Shown here: positions 34,040 to 45,521 of the stretch, piece after piece | Layout of the letters: each line of letters starts with the position of its first letter | How positions within the stretch are numbered: the first letter of the stretch is position 1 | Source of the DNA: Verticillium longisporum | Taxonomy: Eukaryota; Ascomycota; Sordariomycetes; Glomerellales; Plectosphaerellaceae | Assembly: GCA_019188255.1 (NCBI GenBank) | Contig: JAETXT010000013.1 | Coordinates: 1,364,001 to 1,428,000, forward strand | Direction: 5' to 3' | Length of the DNA: 64,000 nt | The notes under the pieces: model-generated | The model's database searches: none | Told to the model about the DNA's origin: nothing | Seen by the model: the letters and a program-made list of their open reading frames with translations, nothing else | Translations under genes and position numbers: made by a program

Positions 34040-34784
34040 CTAAAGACAAAGAAGAGTGAGAGCGAACTCGTTCATTCTAGCCTCTTCCTCGGCGGCCTGC
34101 AGCTGCTTTTCGGCCTCTTCTTCGGCCTCCTTCTCTTTTACACGGTTAGATAATCTCAACTTGGATCCAGGAGGCAGGCTGGAAAGTGCAAACGTACCCT
34201 TGCGGAGCCTGATGATGGGCATAGTGGCCAGATAGACGCGCCAATTCTTGTTGCTGAAGCCCAGCTTGCGGGGGTTGCGGTCAAAGTCCCAGAGACCGAC
34301 GGCATAGTCCTCGTTGAAGGTGGGCGGGAACTTCTGCTTCAGGCCTGGTGGAGATGTCGCTGTGAGCAGGAGGCCAGCTTGGGGGATTCCCCGAGGGGTG
34401 GGTGGGATACTCACTGAGGGGCGTGACGTGGAAGCGAGTGCCGTTCTTGCGCTCGCGGGCGGCCTTGTAGTGGCGCTTGTTGGCGGCGACGAACTTCTGC
34501 TTGCGGGTCTGGCGAGCGGGTTTCTGGCGCTTGTGGTAGGTCTTGGTGGCGGCTTTGGTGATGATGCAGATAGGCTCGGCGACCTCGAAAGGTTCCTTGG
34601 GGGGCGTGAGGCACTGGGTGGCTTCAGGAAGCTGGGGAGCATCAAGGAGCTGCTGGGTAGACTCGGGGCACTGCTGAGGGGACTCAAAGAACTGCTCTGG
34701 AGACTTGGGAAGTTGTCCAGGAGAATCAGCAAGACAGAAACAGTTCTCCAGCTCGTCGCTGACGGTGGCCTGGTTGGAAGCCAT
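34040..34784 (-). CDS. Basic/charged protein of unknown function, probably nuclear
   Basis: The first exon is complement 34415-34784. Intron 34345-34414 (GTGAGT..ACCAG) joins HVTPLS to LKQKFPPTFNEDYAVG. A second likely intron (63 nt, GTACGT..CTAAC..AAAG at about 34132-34194) is in frame either way. The product is about 200 residues. It has an acidic Pro/Gln-rich N-terminus with SPQQCPES-type repeats, then a Lys/Arg-rich stretch (KTYHKRQKPARQTRKQKFVA), a compact conserved-looking block (GLWDFDRNPRKLGFSNKNW), and a Glu/Ala-rich helix. No signal peptide or known domain is visible. The basic stretch could be a nuclear or nucleolar signal. Confidence 0.68.
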
Positions 34785-35598
34785 TGCTTCTGGGTGCTTT
34801 GGTGAGGAGGGTTGTGTTGGCTTTTAGTGAGGGGAGAAAGAGCTTAAGAGAGGAAATAAAGGTCGTGGGAATGAAATATCTGCAGAAGGGCAATAAATAA
34901 ATACCAGACCCGCGGGGGTTTGGCTGAGTCGTCGCTTAGTCGTCGTGAGAGATCGGTGCCTTGCTCAAAGAAGATGTGAGAAAGGGCTGCCCTACCATGG
35001 ATGTGGGTGCTGCTCTAGGATGAGTTGCAAGGTCTACATTTGCTGCCTGAGAATCGTGAAGAAAGCCTTCAGCTTCTTTATCCACTGCGTTCAGAAAGCC
35101 AAGTTCACGGGACAAGATTGCCTATGCAGCTTTGGATTGCACGCAGGCCGGATGTGAAATACTGGGTATGGATTCCAAAGCCATTTCTTTTCTCCCATGT
35201 CAAGGAGCACTCAATCGTGTGGTTAGGTATGCTTGGACATTTGGGGGTTAAGTTACCACATGGGTGAACTTCATATGCACCGCAACTCTAGAGATGCTGG
35301 CGTCTCCTGTCGATCGGCCCCGCATGTCCGATTTGGTCCAGGTGCCATCATGTTACTGGCCATGAATTTGGTCATGGCAATGCACCAAGCCTGACTCAGC
35401 GCCTTGGTTCTTCACCCTATATCCGAGGTTCTGTTTCCCCGCTTCCATCAGCTTACTGAAGTTCGACATCAACCTTTTTAGGCCAGAGACAACTTCCCGA
35501 GTCATCATATCCAGACCAGAATTATCCATCCCATTCCTCTCCGACATGAGCGCATAGAGACCTGCAATCACATCCAAGTACCATCACACCCACCTGCC
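34785..35598. other. Intergenic / divergent promoter region
   Basis: A 74-codon reverse frame (35353-35577) starts only 22 bp from the ATG of the forward nitronate monooxygenase and has no domain, so it is not called as a gene. Confidence 0.5.
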
Positions 35599-36663
35599 AT
35601 GGCGCCCTCGAAGCTCTTCCCCTGGTTCCCCCACGCCAGGTCTCCCATCATCATCAACGCGCCCATGATGATCACCGCCAACGCCGCGCTCGCCACCGAG
35701 GTCACAAAAGCCGGCGGCATAGGCTTCATCGGCGCAGGCTTCGACCTGTCCGCCGCCTCGGCCGAAACGGGCCAGCTCAAAGACCTCGCCAACGGCCTCA
35801 CCGAAGCCCGCGTCCGCCTGAACCTGCCGCCGACCGCGCCCCTGCCGCTGGGCGTCGGCTTCATCACTGCCCACGAGACGGCGCCGCAGTTTGCCGCCCA
35901 CGCGCTGCCCATTCTGACGCGCCACCGGGTCGCCGCCGCCTGGCTGTTCGCTCCCCACCCCGAGACGAAGCCGCACGCGGCCATCATCGCCGCGCTGCAC
36001 GGGGCCGACATTCGCGTCTTTGTCCAGGTCGGCAACGTGGCTGCCGCGCGGGAGGCCGTGCAGGATGGCGCCGACGTGCTGGTCGCCCAGGGCGTGGATG
36101 CCGGCGGCCACCAGTTTGAGCGCGGCTGCGGTGTCGTGGCGCTGCTGCCCGAGGTGCGCGCCCTGCTGGCGAATGAGTTCCCTGACCGGCCCGTCGCCGT
36201 CGTGGCGGCGGGCGGTATCGTCGAGGCGAGCGGTGTTGCGGCTGCCGTGGCACTGGGGGCCGAGGGCGTCGTCATGGGGACGCGGTTCATCGCGACGCCC
36301 GAGGCTGGATTTGCTGAAGAATACAAGGCGCTCGTCGTCAAGACGACGGACGGGGGCGTCAGTACCTGGAAGACCCCCTTCCACGACCGGCTGGCGGCAA
36401 ATGGTCTGTGGAAGCCAGGCTTTGATGGGCGTGCCATCGTTGGTGACATCCATCGGGAGCACATGAAAGGTGGCGTGACGGTGGAAGAGAGCCGTGAGAG
36501 ACTCAAGACTGGGTGGAGTGTGGAGGAGGCGAAATTCATGGTGGGCAAATGGGCGGGCGCTGGCGTTGGACTGGTCAAGGAGATAAAGCCTGCGAGTGAG
36601 GTTGTCACCGAAGCAAGGGAAGAAGCGAGAAAGATTATTCGTGAACTGGCCGAGGGGCTGTGA
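35599..36663 (+). CDS. Nitronate monooxygenase (2-nitropropane dioxygenase family)
   Basis: A single exon encodes 354 residues. The FMN-binding TIM barrel shows PIINAPMM-like start IIINAPMMITANAALA, KAGGIGFIGAGF, GVGFITAHE, FVQVGNVAAAREAVQDGADVLVAQGVDAGGH (catalytic-site His in GGHQ), VVAAGGIVEASGVAAAVALGAEGVVMGTRF (phosphate-binding GGI and MGTRF). The enzyme oxidises alkyl nitronates with FMN and oxygen, detoxifying propionate-3-nitronate or nitroalkanes. There is no signal peptide, so it is probably cytosolic. The long antisense frames over this gene are codon-bias shadows. Confidence 0.95.
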   Translation: MAPSKLFPWFPHARSPIIINAPMMITANAALATEVTKAGGIGFIGAGFDLSAASAETGQLKDLANGLTEARVRLNLPPTAPLPLGVGFITAHETAPQFAAHALPILTRHRVAAAWLFAPHPETKPHAAIIAALHGADIRVFVQVGNVAAAREAVQDGADVLVAQGVDAGGHQFERGCGVVALLPEVRALLANEFPDRPVAVVAAGGIVEASGVAAAVALGAEGVVMGTRFIATPEAGFAEEYKALVVKTTDGGVSTWKTPFHDRLAANGLWKPGFDGRAIVGDIHREHMKGGVTVEESRERLKTGWSVEEAKFMVGKWAGAGVGLVKEIKPASEVVTEAREEARKIIRELAEGL

Positions 36664-37075
36664 GCTCATGAGGTTTGGGTGTTTGTGCCCTGCCTTCAAA
36701 TACAGAGCACAGGATTCAGTCAACAGCATCATCAGAAGCGAGGGGCAATTGAATGAAAATACTAGGAAGGACATTTCGAATGATCGAATCATGATAAACT
36801 CATTCGACGAGAGTTCGACGTTCCGTTAAGACGAAGAGTCGTGAGGCAATGAATTCACCCCAACTTCTTACCACGGTGTTCCATTCGTCACACCGCGATC
36901 AGTCATACAGGGCTTGGCGAGCAGTCAATGTCTATTAAGATCCTTTTATATATCTAAAATGACTCATGGTCTTTTCCAACACCTTTAGCGAGGGAAGCCC
37001 CGAGGAAGAAAAACACCCGGTGATAGAATTTGTGCCATGTTCATAGAGCCACCGCCATTTTGCTTGGAGACAGCC
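36664..37075. other. Intergenic spacer between convergent genes
   Basis: No gene was seen. A TATATATCTAAAA tract at about 36948 is AT-rich but unassigned. Confidence 0.5.
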
Positions 37076-37485
37076 TCAGCCGAGGTAACCCGGGTCGCAA
37101 GGACCCTGGACGCCCACCGTGTATTCGATATTTCCTCGCTCCACAAGGTCATTTTGTTTTACCTTTCCATTGGTCATGACGAATGTGCCCGTCCCAAATC
37201 GATTCAGAGTAGCCTTGCCAACGATGAGTGAGCCAGCGGTCACCTTGCACTCATTGTTTGCACAACAGCACACTGCCGAGCCCGCCCATCGGGGTGCAAA
37301 ACCGGGAAACTGGGGCGAAGCCCATATTTGAAATTTCCTGCAGATATCTCCTCGCGGATCTTTTTCTGGTCAGCATAGCTAAATATGATGTGCTGGAGGA
37401 TAACCATACCTTTCACCGGGGCTGGGCTGGCCATTGTGGCGGCAGCCAGAGCGAGCAGTATCCAGGGTCCTTGCATGACTTTCAA
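37076..37485 (-). CDS. Small cysteine-rich secreted protein (candidate effector)
   Basis: The exons are complement 37410-37485 and 37076-37359 with a 50-nt intron (GTATGG..AAAAG), giving 119 residues. Splicing is needed: exon 1 alone runs into a different frame. The signal peptide is MKVMQGPWILLALAAATMAS. The mature part has six cysteines, one in GDICRKF, three in AVCCCANNECK plus the one after NNE, and one in QGPCDPGYLG, and a Gly/Val/Thr-rich beta-like middle. A TATATATA box lies about 95 bp upstream. Size, Cys content and secretion fit fungal effector-like or hydrophobin-unrelated small secreted proteins. No family is recognised and no activity is inferred. Confidence 0.75.
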
Positions 37486-37576
37486 GTTCCGGGTGGGGAG
37501 GCTCAGTGTCTGGTTCTACTGTATCCGACTTTCTTGATGATGGAAGGAGAAGAATAATCTGTACGCTGTCGGAGCG

Positions 37577-37585
37577 ATATATATA
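37577..37585 (-). promoter_or_regulatory. TATA box of the small secreted protein gene
   Basis: The reverse strand reads TATATATATC about 92-100 bp upstream of the ATG at 37485. Its assignment rests on position and sequence. Confidence 0.55.
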
Positions 37586-38902
37586 CACTCTCTTTGGCCC
37601 TGGCCAAGTCCCTAAAATCCACCTGGCGACTTTGAGCTTACGAGCTTTTGTGTCACATCGCTCGTGTCAGCCTAGCCGCTCATTTTGAAGAGTTTGGCAG
37701 GCTGGAGTTGTGACACTATGCACCTGTATGCTAGGGTTCAGCCTGGACCAGGCCACCGGAAGTAGACCGTCTAAGCATAGCGTGTATCGAGATTCGATCC
37801 TTGTCGTTCGGAAAGATCTGGGGAAGGATGGTCTTTTCACAGGATCGAAACCCAAAAAGCTAGCTAGGTCGAATTGAAACGAGGTCCGGTTATTTGACTT
37901 CGATGAATGCCCCGATTGAGTCATGTAGCAGAACTGGAAGCCTTTCTCGAAACAAGTTCAACGGAAAACTCTGTGCGAATCTCGATGACAGCGACTTCGA
38001 AGTATAATCTATTTCTTCCTATTGCGCAAATGCTGGCTAGGGTCGTCATTGGCGGTGTAGTTGAGACCTTGTGCCCTTGCTACAAATGTAACACGCCTAC
38101 GCTAGGAGCAGAGCAGTGAGGACAGGCTCGCTAGGTGGTGTGATTTAACGTTCATGGTTATGGGCAGAAGTTTGGTTACCCAGCCGCGTGTCTTGAACGC
38201 TTGCTTATGGGGCACGCTTAGGAGGTCCGACAGCTGGGGATTCCATTCTTGCACAAAATTGTCACCTTAATAATTTTGGAGGTCAAGGATCGGAGGAAAA
38301 GATGTGTGTGTATTGGGAAGCTATTCTGCAGGGCAGGAGGGTGCCTGGACTAAGGTAAGCTATGGGAGGCACCAGGGCACGGGCCGCCTGGCACCAGGTG
38401 AATGCCACCGACCAAGTGCCACTGACCAAGGGATGATGATGATGATATATTTAACGCCACTAAAAATCCTATATAGGCAAAAAGGCCCCCGCGCCGCCAC
38501 GCTCCATTGGCCGTCAAGATAGCCATATTCAAGTTGCTGCTGAGTCTATGGACTTCATTTCTGGTCGTCTCGGGGGAGGCATGTCGTATCCCAGTCTACA
38601 ATGCTAAAGGCGAAGGCCACTCATTTCTTATGCAGAAGTCCAGAAATCAATGAATTGAAATAACGGGAAGCTAATATAAAGTCGTTCGACGAAATTTAAT
38701 ATGTATAGGTTGCTTCCTTTCGCCAAGGGCAGAATCGACCACTCAGAATTCTTAAGAAGTGCATAATCTCTAGAAGCTAACAAATCCCAGCATGCTCCTA
38801 ATTTTGAAATGCCCTTTCTATAGACCGGTCAGTGATAGAAAAGGCGAAACAGAGATAAGATTCACACCTACAGCCAGAGGAAGAAAGAATGGCGGTAAAG
38901 AA
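37586..38902. other. Intergenic, AT content rising to the right
   Basis: No supported gene. Short frames only. From about 38650 the sequence becomes AT-rich toward the degraded deaminase-family locus. Confidence 0.5.
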
Positions 38903-41090
38903 CTATGTATCGCGATCTTGAAAAGTCAACTTAACGATAGTATCGTTTATTTCGATATAAAATGGTGAGGACCCCGGTAGTGTGACCTCAGAACCCTTTT
39001 CAAGGGACATGACATCGAAGAAACACGTCTTCTGGCTCTTCAATGTGTCGACGTATTTCTCGTCTAGTTGTCGAATGTGATATAGGAGTGGAAAGCCTAG
39101 TTTTGAATGATCGGGGCCCGTGGCATACTCAATCGTCACTTCCGAGCTCCCGAATATATAGATCAATGACGTCTCACCAGGGCACAAAGAGAATAAAGGC
39201 TACTATCTTAAGAGAAGGTCCTTTTTGTCTTAGGAAATGCTGCTTAGCGTATCCCCGGGGGAAGTTGTCATCACCGATGTGGCCACGTCCGCCTCGGACA
39301 CAGCAGATGATGCGTCTTTACCATCGTCATCCGCAGGGCCTAGCAGCACCTTGCGGCCTTGAACTTGTGCCAGCGTCTCAGGCCTAGAGGATGTTATAAC
39401 AGCACTCAAAACCTCTACCTCGATGACTGCGACCTCTGACACTGTTAGGGCAGTGCTCTCAACAGGGTAGGGGAGGGCAATCGTCTGCCTTTTCTATAAC
39501 ACCCTCTCAATGCTTCTACGAGCAATTCGCTCAAGTGATTCATTGAGCTAGAGTTGGAGATGCTTAAAACCCGGTAGTGAGGGCATTCTCTATCCCGAAT
39601 ATAGGCGTCTATGACTCTTTAGGACGCTAAGACTCCTATTAAGTATTAATATTTCGTCGTATAAGAAGCAGGCCTTCTTCATCGACTAAATCACTCTAGT
39701 ATTAGAGAGCTTAATAGTAAGTAGGCTCTTTAAGTATACTAGTATTTGAACTTTAGCGTAGATTCTAGATTTAGCGAGAATCCGGAACGTATTTCGGATA
39801 AAGTCATACTCTACTAAGAGAGGGGCTTTCCTTATATAATTGCATAATATAGTAGTAAGACCTTTCTTCATCTTTTTAGCTAATAGTCCGCTTAGTATAT
39901 CGATAAGAGATAGAACGTATCCTATTATATTAGGACGGATAAAAGTACTAGGCCCGAGATAGACGGGCTTAATCGTAATACTACGTAAAGCGTCGACCTT
40001 TCGGGTTAAACGGTATAGCCGGCGAGCAGCGGTACGGTACTAGCTAATCTTATTAAAAATTCTTCTATAGTCTTTATAGGAAGCACTATTCAATATAGAG
40101 GATAGGACCCCGCGGAATATATCGAATAAGTCTCCTATTCGTATCCAGGTATCTATCTCCTTAATAAGTAATAGAAGCTATACATCTATCTAGTATTTCT
40201 CGAATTAGTTAAAAGCCGCTATAAGCCTTCGGGTTCCATCTATGAAAGCTCGTTTATAGCTATAGCTACTTAAGCTATATAAGGCAACTGCATCGCATAT
40301 ATCGTGCAGCAGCTTTTTGAGGGGCGCCTTCGTCTTTCCCCGCTTATGCTTGCTAAAGCGAAGGCGTAATAAGATACGCGCCTTACAGATAGACAGGATA
40401 TCGGAGAAGACGCGATACTCTAGCTAGCTATCGTTTTCTTTCGCTAGCATATAAGCAACGTCGACTATCTAGCCTGGAGTTTAACTAACCCTTAGTAGCG
40501 TAGGAGAGAGTGTCAAATATACGCCTAAAGCTATCATATACTGAGCCCAGATAGCCATCTCCGTTGGATAGCTTTGATTTATTCACTGCCACAAGAACCT
40601 CGAGTGAGGTTGGATGGTGTTTGCTAGGCGTATTGAACTGCCGGATAGCAACAGCGGTAACTAGGGCGACGTCTTCGCGAATCGAAGAGAGTGCCGCTAG
40701 GATACCCGTGAGCTGCCGTTCATGCTCGAGCGAAAGCGGCAATTAACCATCACTTTTTAAGGCCTCAAGAAGACTTTTATTGGATGGCCGGGCTAGGACA
40801 TCGTGGAGGAATTGCAAAAGAGCGATATTCTCAGCGCAGATAATGGCTAGAGACTTCTGCGGAGGAAGCATTTTTCGAGCAACGCCTCTGGCAGTTGAAG
40901 GGAACACCTCGTATGTCACCGAGAAGAGGCTTTCGCTGCTGTATATAGAAGGAGTAGCCTACAGACAGGACTGGTGGGGTGTCATCAGAACGTCAACAAT
41001 GCGGTTGGCGCGAAGGAGAAGGTCATGATAGGCCGCTGCGTCATGCGGGAGGCCGGCCACTTGGCCAAAGCCACCCAATAGGTCCCGTAC
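38903..41090 (-). pseudogene. RIP-degraded deaminase-family gene (OTT_1508-like)
   Basis: On the reverse strand one frame can be followed from about 40470 to 38903. It reads through TAG/TAA codons that sit where Gln or Trp codons would be expected. The region around 39650-39760 resembles the fungal OTT_1508-like deaminase family (zinc-dependent cytidine-deaminase fold). There, the expected zinc and catalytic residues are changed by C-to-T/G-to-A type substitutions: Tyr at 39758-39760 for His, Lys at 39752-39754 for Glu, and Tyr at 39659-39661 for Cys. The 5' part (about 40485-41090, containing AIICAENIALLQFLHDV and an in-frame TAA at 40743-40745) and the 3' part (38903-39187) are much less damaged. 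The frame changes once near 40480, perhaps at a lost intron. A nonfunctional gene is clear; the family assignment is from memory of conserved motifs. Confidence 0.65.
39480..40480. other. RIP-like mutated block
   Basis: This kilobase is rich in TpA (TAG, TAT, CTATA, TTAA everywhere) and poor in CpA/TpG compared with flanking DNA, the signature of C-to-T mutation at CpA on both strands. Its edges are sharp, which suits mutation confined to a formerly duplicated segment. Confidence 0.6.
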
Positions 41091-41527
41091 GTACAATCAC
41101 ATTCTGTAGTTTTACCACATGCGCTCATGCACTGCCTCGTGTCAAATTACGTGCATCTTGTTCATACCGTGCACTACTAGGCACTGCGTTGTCAGTGCCC
41201 AAAGAATGAGGTCTGATATACGGCTCGGCAGAGCGTTTAACACTCGTCAAGTGTACCGTTTCACAGGCTAGATGACCAACCAAACACCCAGCTAGAGATG
41301 AGAGATTATTATGTTTAATCTTGTCGGTAGAAGTAGTTTCTTTCAAATGGACGCAAGCCAGCTTCTAACGATTGTAGTTGACAGCACTTGATGTGTGCCG
41401 AAAGTCCCGGCCGAAACATAAAAAGAACATGAACAACAGGCTGAAGGCTTTTCTTGAAGGAATTCACAATCAATTTGCTGGCCGCTCATCGATATTACTG
41501 CATTGAGGATGACTAATGCTTCAGAGA
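41091..41527. other. Intergenic, no supported gene
   Basis: This lies between the degraded deaminase locus and the 3' end of the reverse-strand membrane protein gene. Nothing was recognised. Confidence 0.5.
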
Positions 41528-44019
41528 CTATCTAGGTCTGACGCGTATGCCATCCGCCGCCAGAGCGACTTCTTTGTCCGTCATGCCTGTCACCAGCGCA
41601 TCCAAGTCCAGGCTTGCTGCCTGTCCAAACTGCACGAGATCGGCTTTGAACGCGTTGAGAGGTCCAAAAGCCGAGAGCTGCGGCTGCTTGAACCATAGCG
41701 CGAAGAAAATCGCCAGAAGCGAGGCTGAAATGAGAAATCCGACGGAGACTGTAAAGGCCAACACCGTCCACGGCGCTGGCGCGAGGTGTGACGACCTCCT
41801 TGCGGGAGTACCAGGAAAGTAATTTTCGTCGGCAAGGCCCTGCTGCGCCGTGCGCAGAAACGCAGGGGCGTTGGGGGCGAAGACAGCGCCGCGGAAAACG
41901 GGGTTGTAGAGGAATAGCGCTGTGGCATAGATATTGCGCAGCGTGTCGACGGCTATAGAGCTCTCGAAGCCCTCGGACTGGTAGTTGTAGTACACGAACA
42001 TCCATAGGTTAAGTGTGACATCAGACCTCACCTGGCCGGTCTCGCAGTACCTTGAAATGGTCGAGTTGCCCTGGGAAAAGGGGCAGAACAGGTTGTCAAA
42101 TGCGTCGAGGAATTCGCTCGGGTGGATGTCCTGCCTTGTTGGCTTTCCTTTGTCCGTCACCTCTAGGATGGCGCTGCTTCGGCGATCGGCGGCCATGCTG
42201 ATATTCAGGCGGTAGATATCCAGCGTGGATGAAAAAGCAACGAAAGAGTCCCACCCTGGCCACTGAGGGTTCAGTGAGCAGTCACCTTCGTCGTCGAGCT
42301 TCCCTGGGTCGCAGGCTCGAATACCTGGGCGATAATCAGTTCAACAAGTCCCGACATGGGCATGCTAGCCGCACAGTGAGGCGAATTGCTGGGCCAGTCC
42401 CAACTTACCGGTGAGAATAGAGCCGCCCTTGTTGCTCTCCTTTGCGCAGATTTGAATGGCACTGTCCACGGCTTGGTAGACGCGACATTCGCTGGTCGCC
42501 CAGGAGATGGACTTGTCAAGGGTAGTGTTTCTGCCTTCGAGCTGATACACAGGCATGTCACTAGTCAAGAATGCTGTGAGATCGCTGGGCAGCTGGATAT
42601 AAGGCCACGGTGCAATCCACCTTAGTCCGCCAACGAGCAAAGTTGCCTCGCACGTCAGATCGTTTCGACACTCATGGCTGATAGCTTCCGTGCTGCTTGC
42701 CATTCTCGTGTCTTGCAGCATGTTGAAGATGTAGCTATTGGTGACATAATCTCCCGGCACCTGGAATGTATCACTAGAGTTGAAAATGCCCATGCCGCCG
42801 CGGACTGTCGACCAGCCAGCAGGACGGTAGGAAGTCCGAGGGCTTGCATCTGACATGATGATGATACCTGGAAATTGTATCAAGAGCCAGACAGCTATCC
42901 TGCGCCGTAGCCGTCAATCTACGTAATGCGGAAGTTTTACCCATGCAAGATTATTGCTCACCTCCAGAACGCCCAAAATTGGGGCCATCGCGCCGAAAGG
43001 CCTCGCCGAAGTAGATTCACGATGCGAGATGGCGAGGGAGATCCGTTTTTCGGGGGATTTCGCAAAACAACCCACCATCCAGCAAGGCCAGAATTCATGA
43101 CGAGATGGGTCAAAAGAGTTACGTTCCGGTGAAGAATGGGTCCCCAGTACAGCTTCTCCCACCCAAGATTTCCCAGACTGTCAAGGGCCCAGTCGGTCAG
43201 CTTAGCGAGGATTGTCAAGAGGAAGATGCCTGTCGAAATCGAAAGATTGGCAAGCGGCCAATCGAGGGACTTGGCTTGCCACGTGAGTAGTGAGACGAAC
43301 ATGAACAAGAGCATAGCCCACAGGGCTGACCAAAGCAGGCCATCGGTGAGGGCTGCGTGGATTGGGGAAGCCTTTGTTGGTACATTGCTGGGGATGGGGG
43401 CACCATTGGGTGTAAGAGGGGTACCCGTCAATATTCCGGGCAGCTGTGTTGGCGCGACAGGGGTTATTGAGGTAGTTGGACTGGAGGGGGGAGAAGCAAC
43501 TGGCAAAACTGGAAGGTTTGCAGTGTTTGGAGGATGCAAAGTAGTCGGTGTTGATGGCGAGGAAGCCGGCGCCGTTTGAGGTTGGCCGTGGGTACTCGAG
43601 GGAAGTGATTGCGGAGTTGGTTGAGGGGCATGTGTCTGGCTAGCTGGCTGCGGCACAGTCGTCTGCGGAGGGCCTGGAGTAGCTGAAGACTGTACAGCCG
43701 GAGGTACAGCCGGAGTTGGGCTTGCTGCAGGTGATGGGGGGGACGCGATCCATGCAGGGTCCAGAGCAGCATCTGGGCTGTCAGCAAGGGGCGGAGTTGG
43801 GTTGGGACCCTGCGAAGCATCCGGAGAGACATCGGCGGGGGAACCGCCGGTGGGAGGTGCCTGTGAGATTGCTGATGGATGCATAGTCGCTCCGCTTGTG
43901 TTCTGGGACGCATCGCTAGGAGATGCATTTGCAGTCAAGTGTGACGGTAATGTGACCATTGGGATAGAGTCCCCGACAGAAGCAACTGAGTCGGCATTTG
44001 GGATTCCCTGCTGGGCCAT
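41528..44019 (-). CDS. Large multi-TM membrane protein with extracellular domain, unknown function
   Basis: The exons are complement 42962-44019, 42409-42899 and 41528-42324, giving 781 residues. Introns are 42900-42961 (GTGAGC..GCGCAG) and 42325-42408 (GTAAGT..GCCCAG); all phases close. The N-terminal 210 residues are a Pro/Ser/Thr/Gln-rich cytosolic region. Then come TM helices (LLWSALWAMLLFMFVSLL; NLSISTGIFLLTILAKL; one at the first splice joint, IAVWLLIQFPGIIIM). A Cys-bearing extracellular part of about 380 residues has N-glycosylation sites (NSS, NTT, NST). A final TM (WTVLAFTVSVGFLISASLLAIFF) and a short tail close the protein. This topology is common in fungal plasma-membrane proteins of unknown function. 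No enzyme motif is seen. Confidence 0.82.
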
Positions 44020-44705
44020 GGTGACAAATCGAGATCGGGTTTGCTTGCGAGCACGATGTTGCGCTGATCACATCTGTCGAAGATCTGAAATACCCGGCTA
44101 CCATCACGGAAACGGTGTTTTGATTTTGGCCCGCATTATATCTGCCGGGGGCGCCGCTGTCAATACCACAGGTTGACAGCTCGAGACCGAGCTGTCCCGG
44201 AAGAAAAGGTTGCTCAGCTTTGCCACGATATTGCCCTTTTCGGCCGCGGTCAGCCGGGACGGCTCTTCGGCACGGTCCTAGACCAAACTCTAACAACGGC
44301 TTCGGTGTGTGGCGCGACCAGGCTCTCTCGTATCTGATAACGTGCTTTGCGATATGCTGCTGGCGAGGCGTCGAGATGTCACATCGCGTGCTGCGAGGCG
44401 TTTGTCAAGTTTCAGCTGAGCCTATCCGACAACGCAGAGGGTTGAGCTATTGTTGCGCCCCGCGCCGTAGCCTGTGATGGAATGGGGTGATCGTCTGGGC
44501 CACCTGATACCATCTACAGCCTTACGCGATGGCGATAGCATGTCCGTAGGAGTTGCTTTCAGGTGGGACAAGGATGGCGATTGGCAACGAAATCAGCTTG
44601 AATGCTCTGGGGCAACAAAAAACCCCATGCGCCCTGGATGGCTCATCCAGGCCTGCAACTCTACAGTCCATCACGAAATATACTCTCGATTTTTACGTTG
44701 TCACA
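44020..44705. other. Divergent promoter region
   Basis: This sits between the reverse membrane-protein gene and the forward cell-wall protein gene. In-frame sequence upstream of 44706 is open but lacks a signal peptide, so the later ATG is preferred. Confidence 0.5.
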
Positions 44706-45521
44706 ATGCAAAACCGTATACTTCCACTTTGCGCGGCTATCGTCGCAACCGTCCCCACCGCCTCAGCCTCGCGATCCGCCCTCCGTGCCTCACGAGACGC
44801 AATCCAGGGCCGCAGCTTTCTGTGCCCCGTCGTCTGCGACACCACGTGGTGCTGCCTGACGGGCCAGACGTGCCAAGAGAGCAGCGACGACGACGCGCCG
44901 TACGAGTGCGCCGACCCGCTGTTCGAAACGACCGAGGCGGCCTTTGCGCTCGTGCCCCTGAGCAGGCAGATTGAGTCGATCATTGCGGAGAACAGCCTGT
45001 TCCTGTCAAGTTTGACGGCGGAGCTTTCGCTGACGATGACGTTCACGCCCGTCACTACGCTGCCTGATCTGTTCGAGCCGACTACGGTGTCTGACAGACC
45101 GGTGATCACGGAGCCTTCGATCCTGCCTGCCACTACCACACTTCCGACGTCGACAAGCTCTAGGACGCAGGGTGATGATGACGCTGCGGAAACAGGCGAG
45201 ACGAGTGTCACGGCGACATCCACGACGTCTACTGCAAGCCGTGAGGTCTCGACATCGCCCGAATCAACGACCACGGAAACTGAATCAACTACAGGAACTA
45301 TCTCCCCGAGTGCAGAGAGCTCATCGTCGTCGACTGCCGCTACCGTCTCGGGAGAAAGTGGCACGGCCACATCTACCCGCACGGCCTCGATCAGCACAGA
45401 GACATCGGCGCTGCCCGGCCCCGTGACGACGACCTCAAGCCAAGGTGCCGCGCCGACGGCGCAGTCACAGTGGCAGCACGGCATGGCCGTCGTCGGGCTC
45501 GTCATGGCTGCAGTACTCTAG
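44706..45521 (+). CDS. Ser/Thr-rich GPI-anchored-type cell-wall protein
   Basis: A single exon encodes 271 residues. The ATG at 44706 is chosen because a signal peptide (MQNRILPLCAAIVATVPTASAS) follows it, although the frame is open from 44553. A short Cys-rich module follows (FLCPVVCDTTWCCLTGQTC..YECAD, eight Cys). A long Ser/Thr/Glu-rich, probably O-mannosylated stalk comes next. The C-terminal hydrophobic tail (GMAVVGLVMAAVL) after small residues fits a GPI-attachment signal. It probably resides at the plasma membrane or in the wall. The Cys module may bind a ligand, but the family is not recognised. Confidence 0.82.
   Translation: MQNRILPLCAAIVATVPTASASRSALRASRDAIQGRSFLCPVVCDTTWCCLTGQTCQESSDDDAPYECADPLFETTEAAFALVPLSRQIESIIAENSLFLSSLTAELSLTMTFTPVTTLPDLFEPTTVSDRPVITEPSILPATTTLPTSTSSRTQGDDDAAETGETSVTATSTTSTASREVSTSPESTTTETESTTGTISPSAESSSSSTAATVSGESGTATSTRTASISTETSALPGPVTTTSSQGAAPTAQSQWQHGMAVVGLVMAAVL

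Noticed and set aside
35353..35577. 74-codon reverse ORF just upstream of the nitronate monooxygenase
   Set aside because: Its start is 22 bp from the divergent ATG, leaving no room for promoters; no domain.
35568..36792. Two long reverse ORFs (346 and 402 codons) over the nitronate monooxygenase
   Set aside because: High-GC third-position shadows of an intact, conserved forward enzyme.
44553..44705. N-terminal extension of the GPI-type protein
   Set aside because: Open frame, but using it would bury the signal peptide that begins at 44706.
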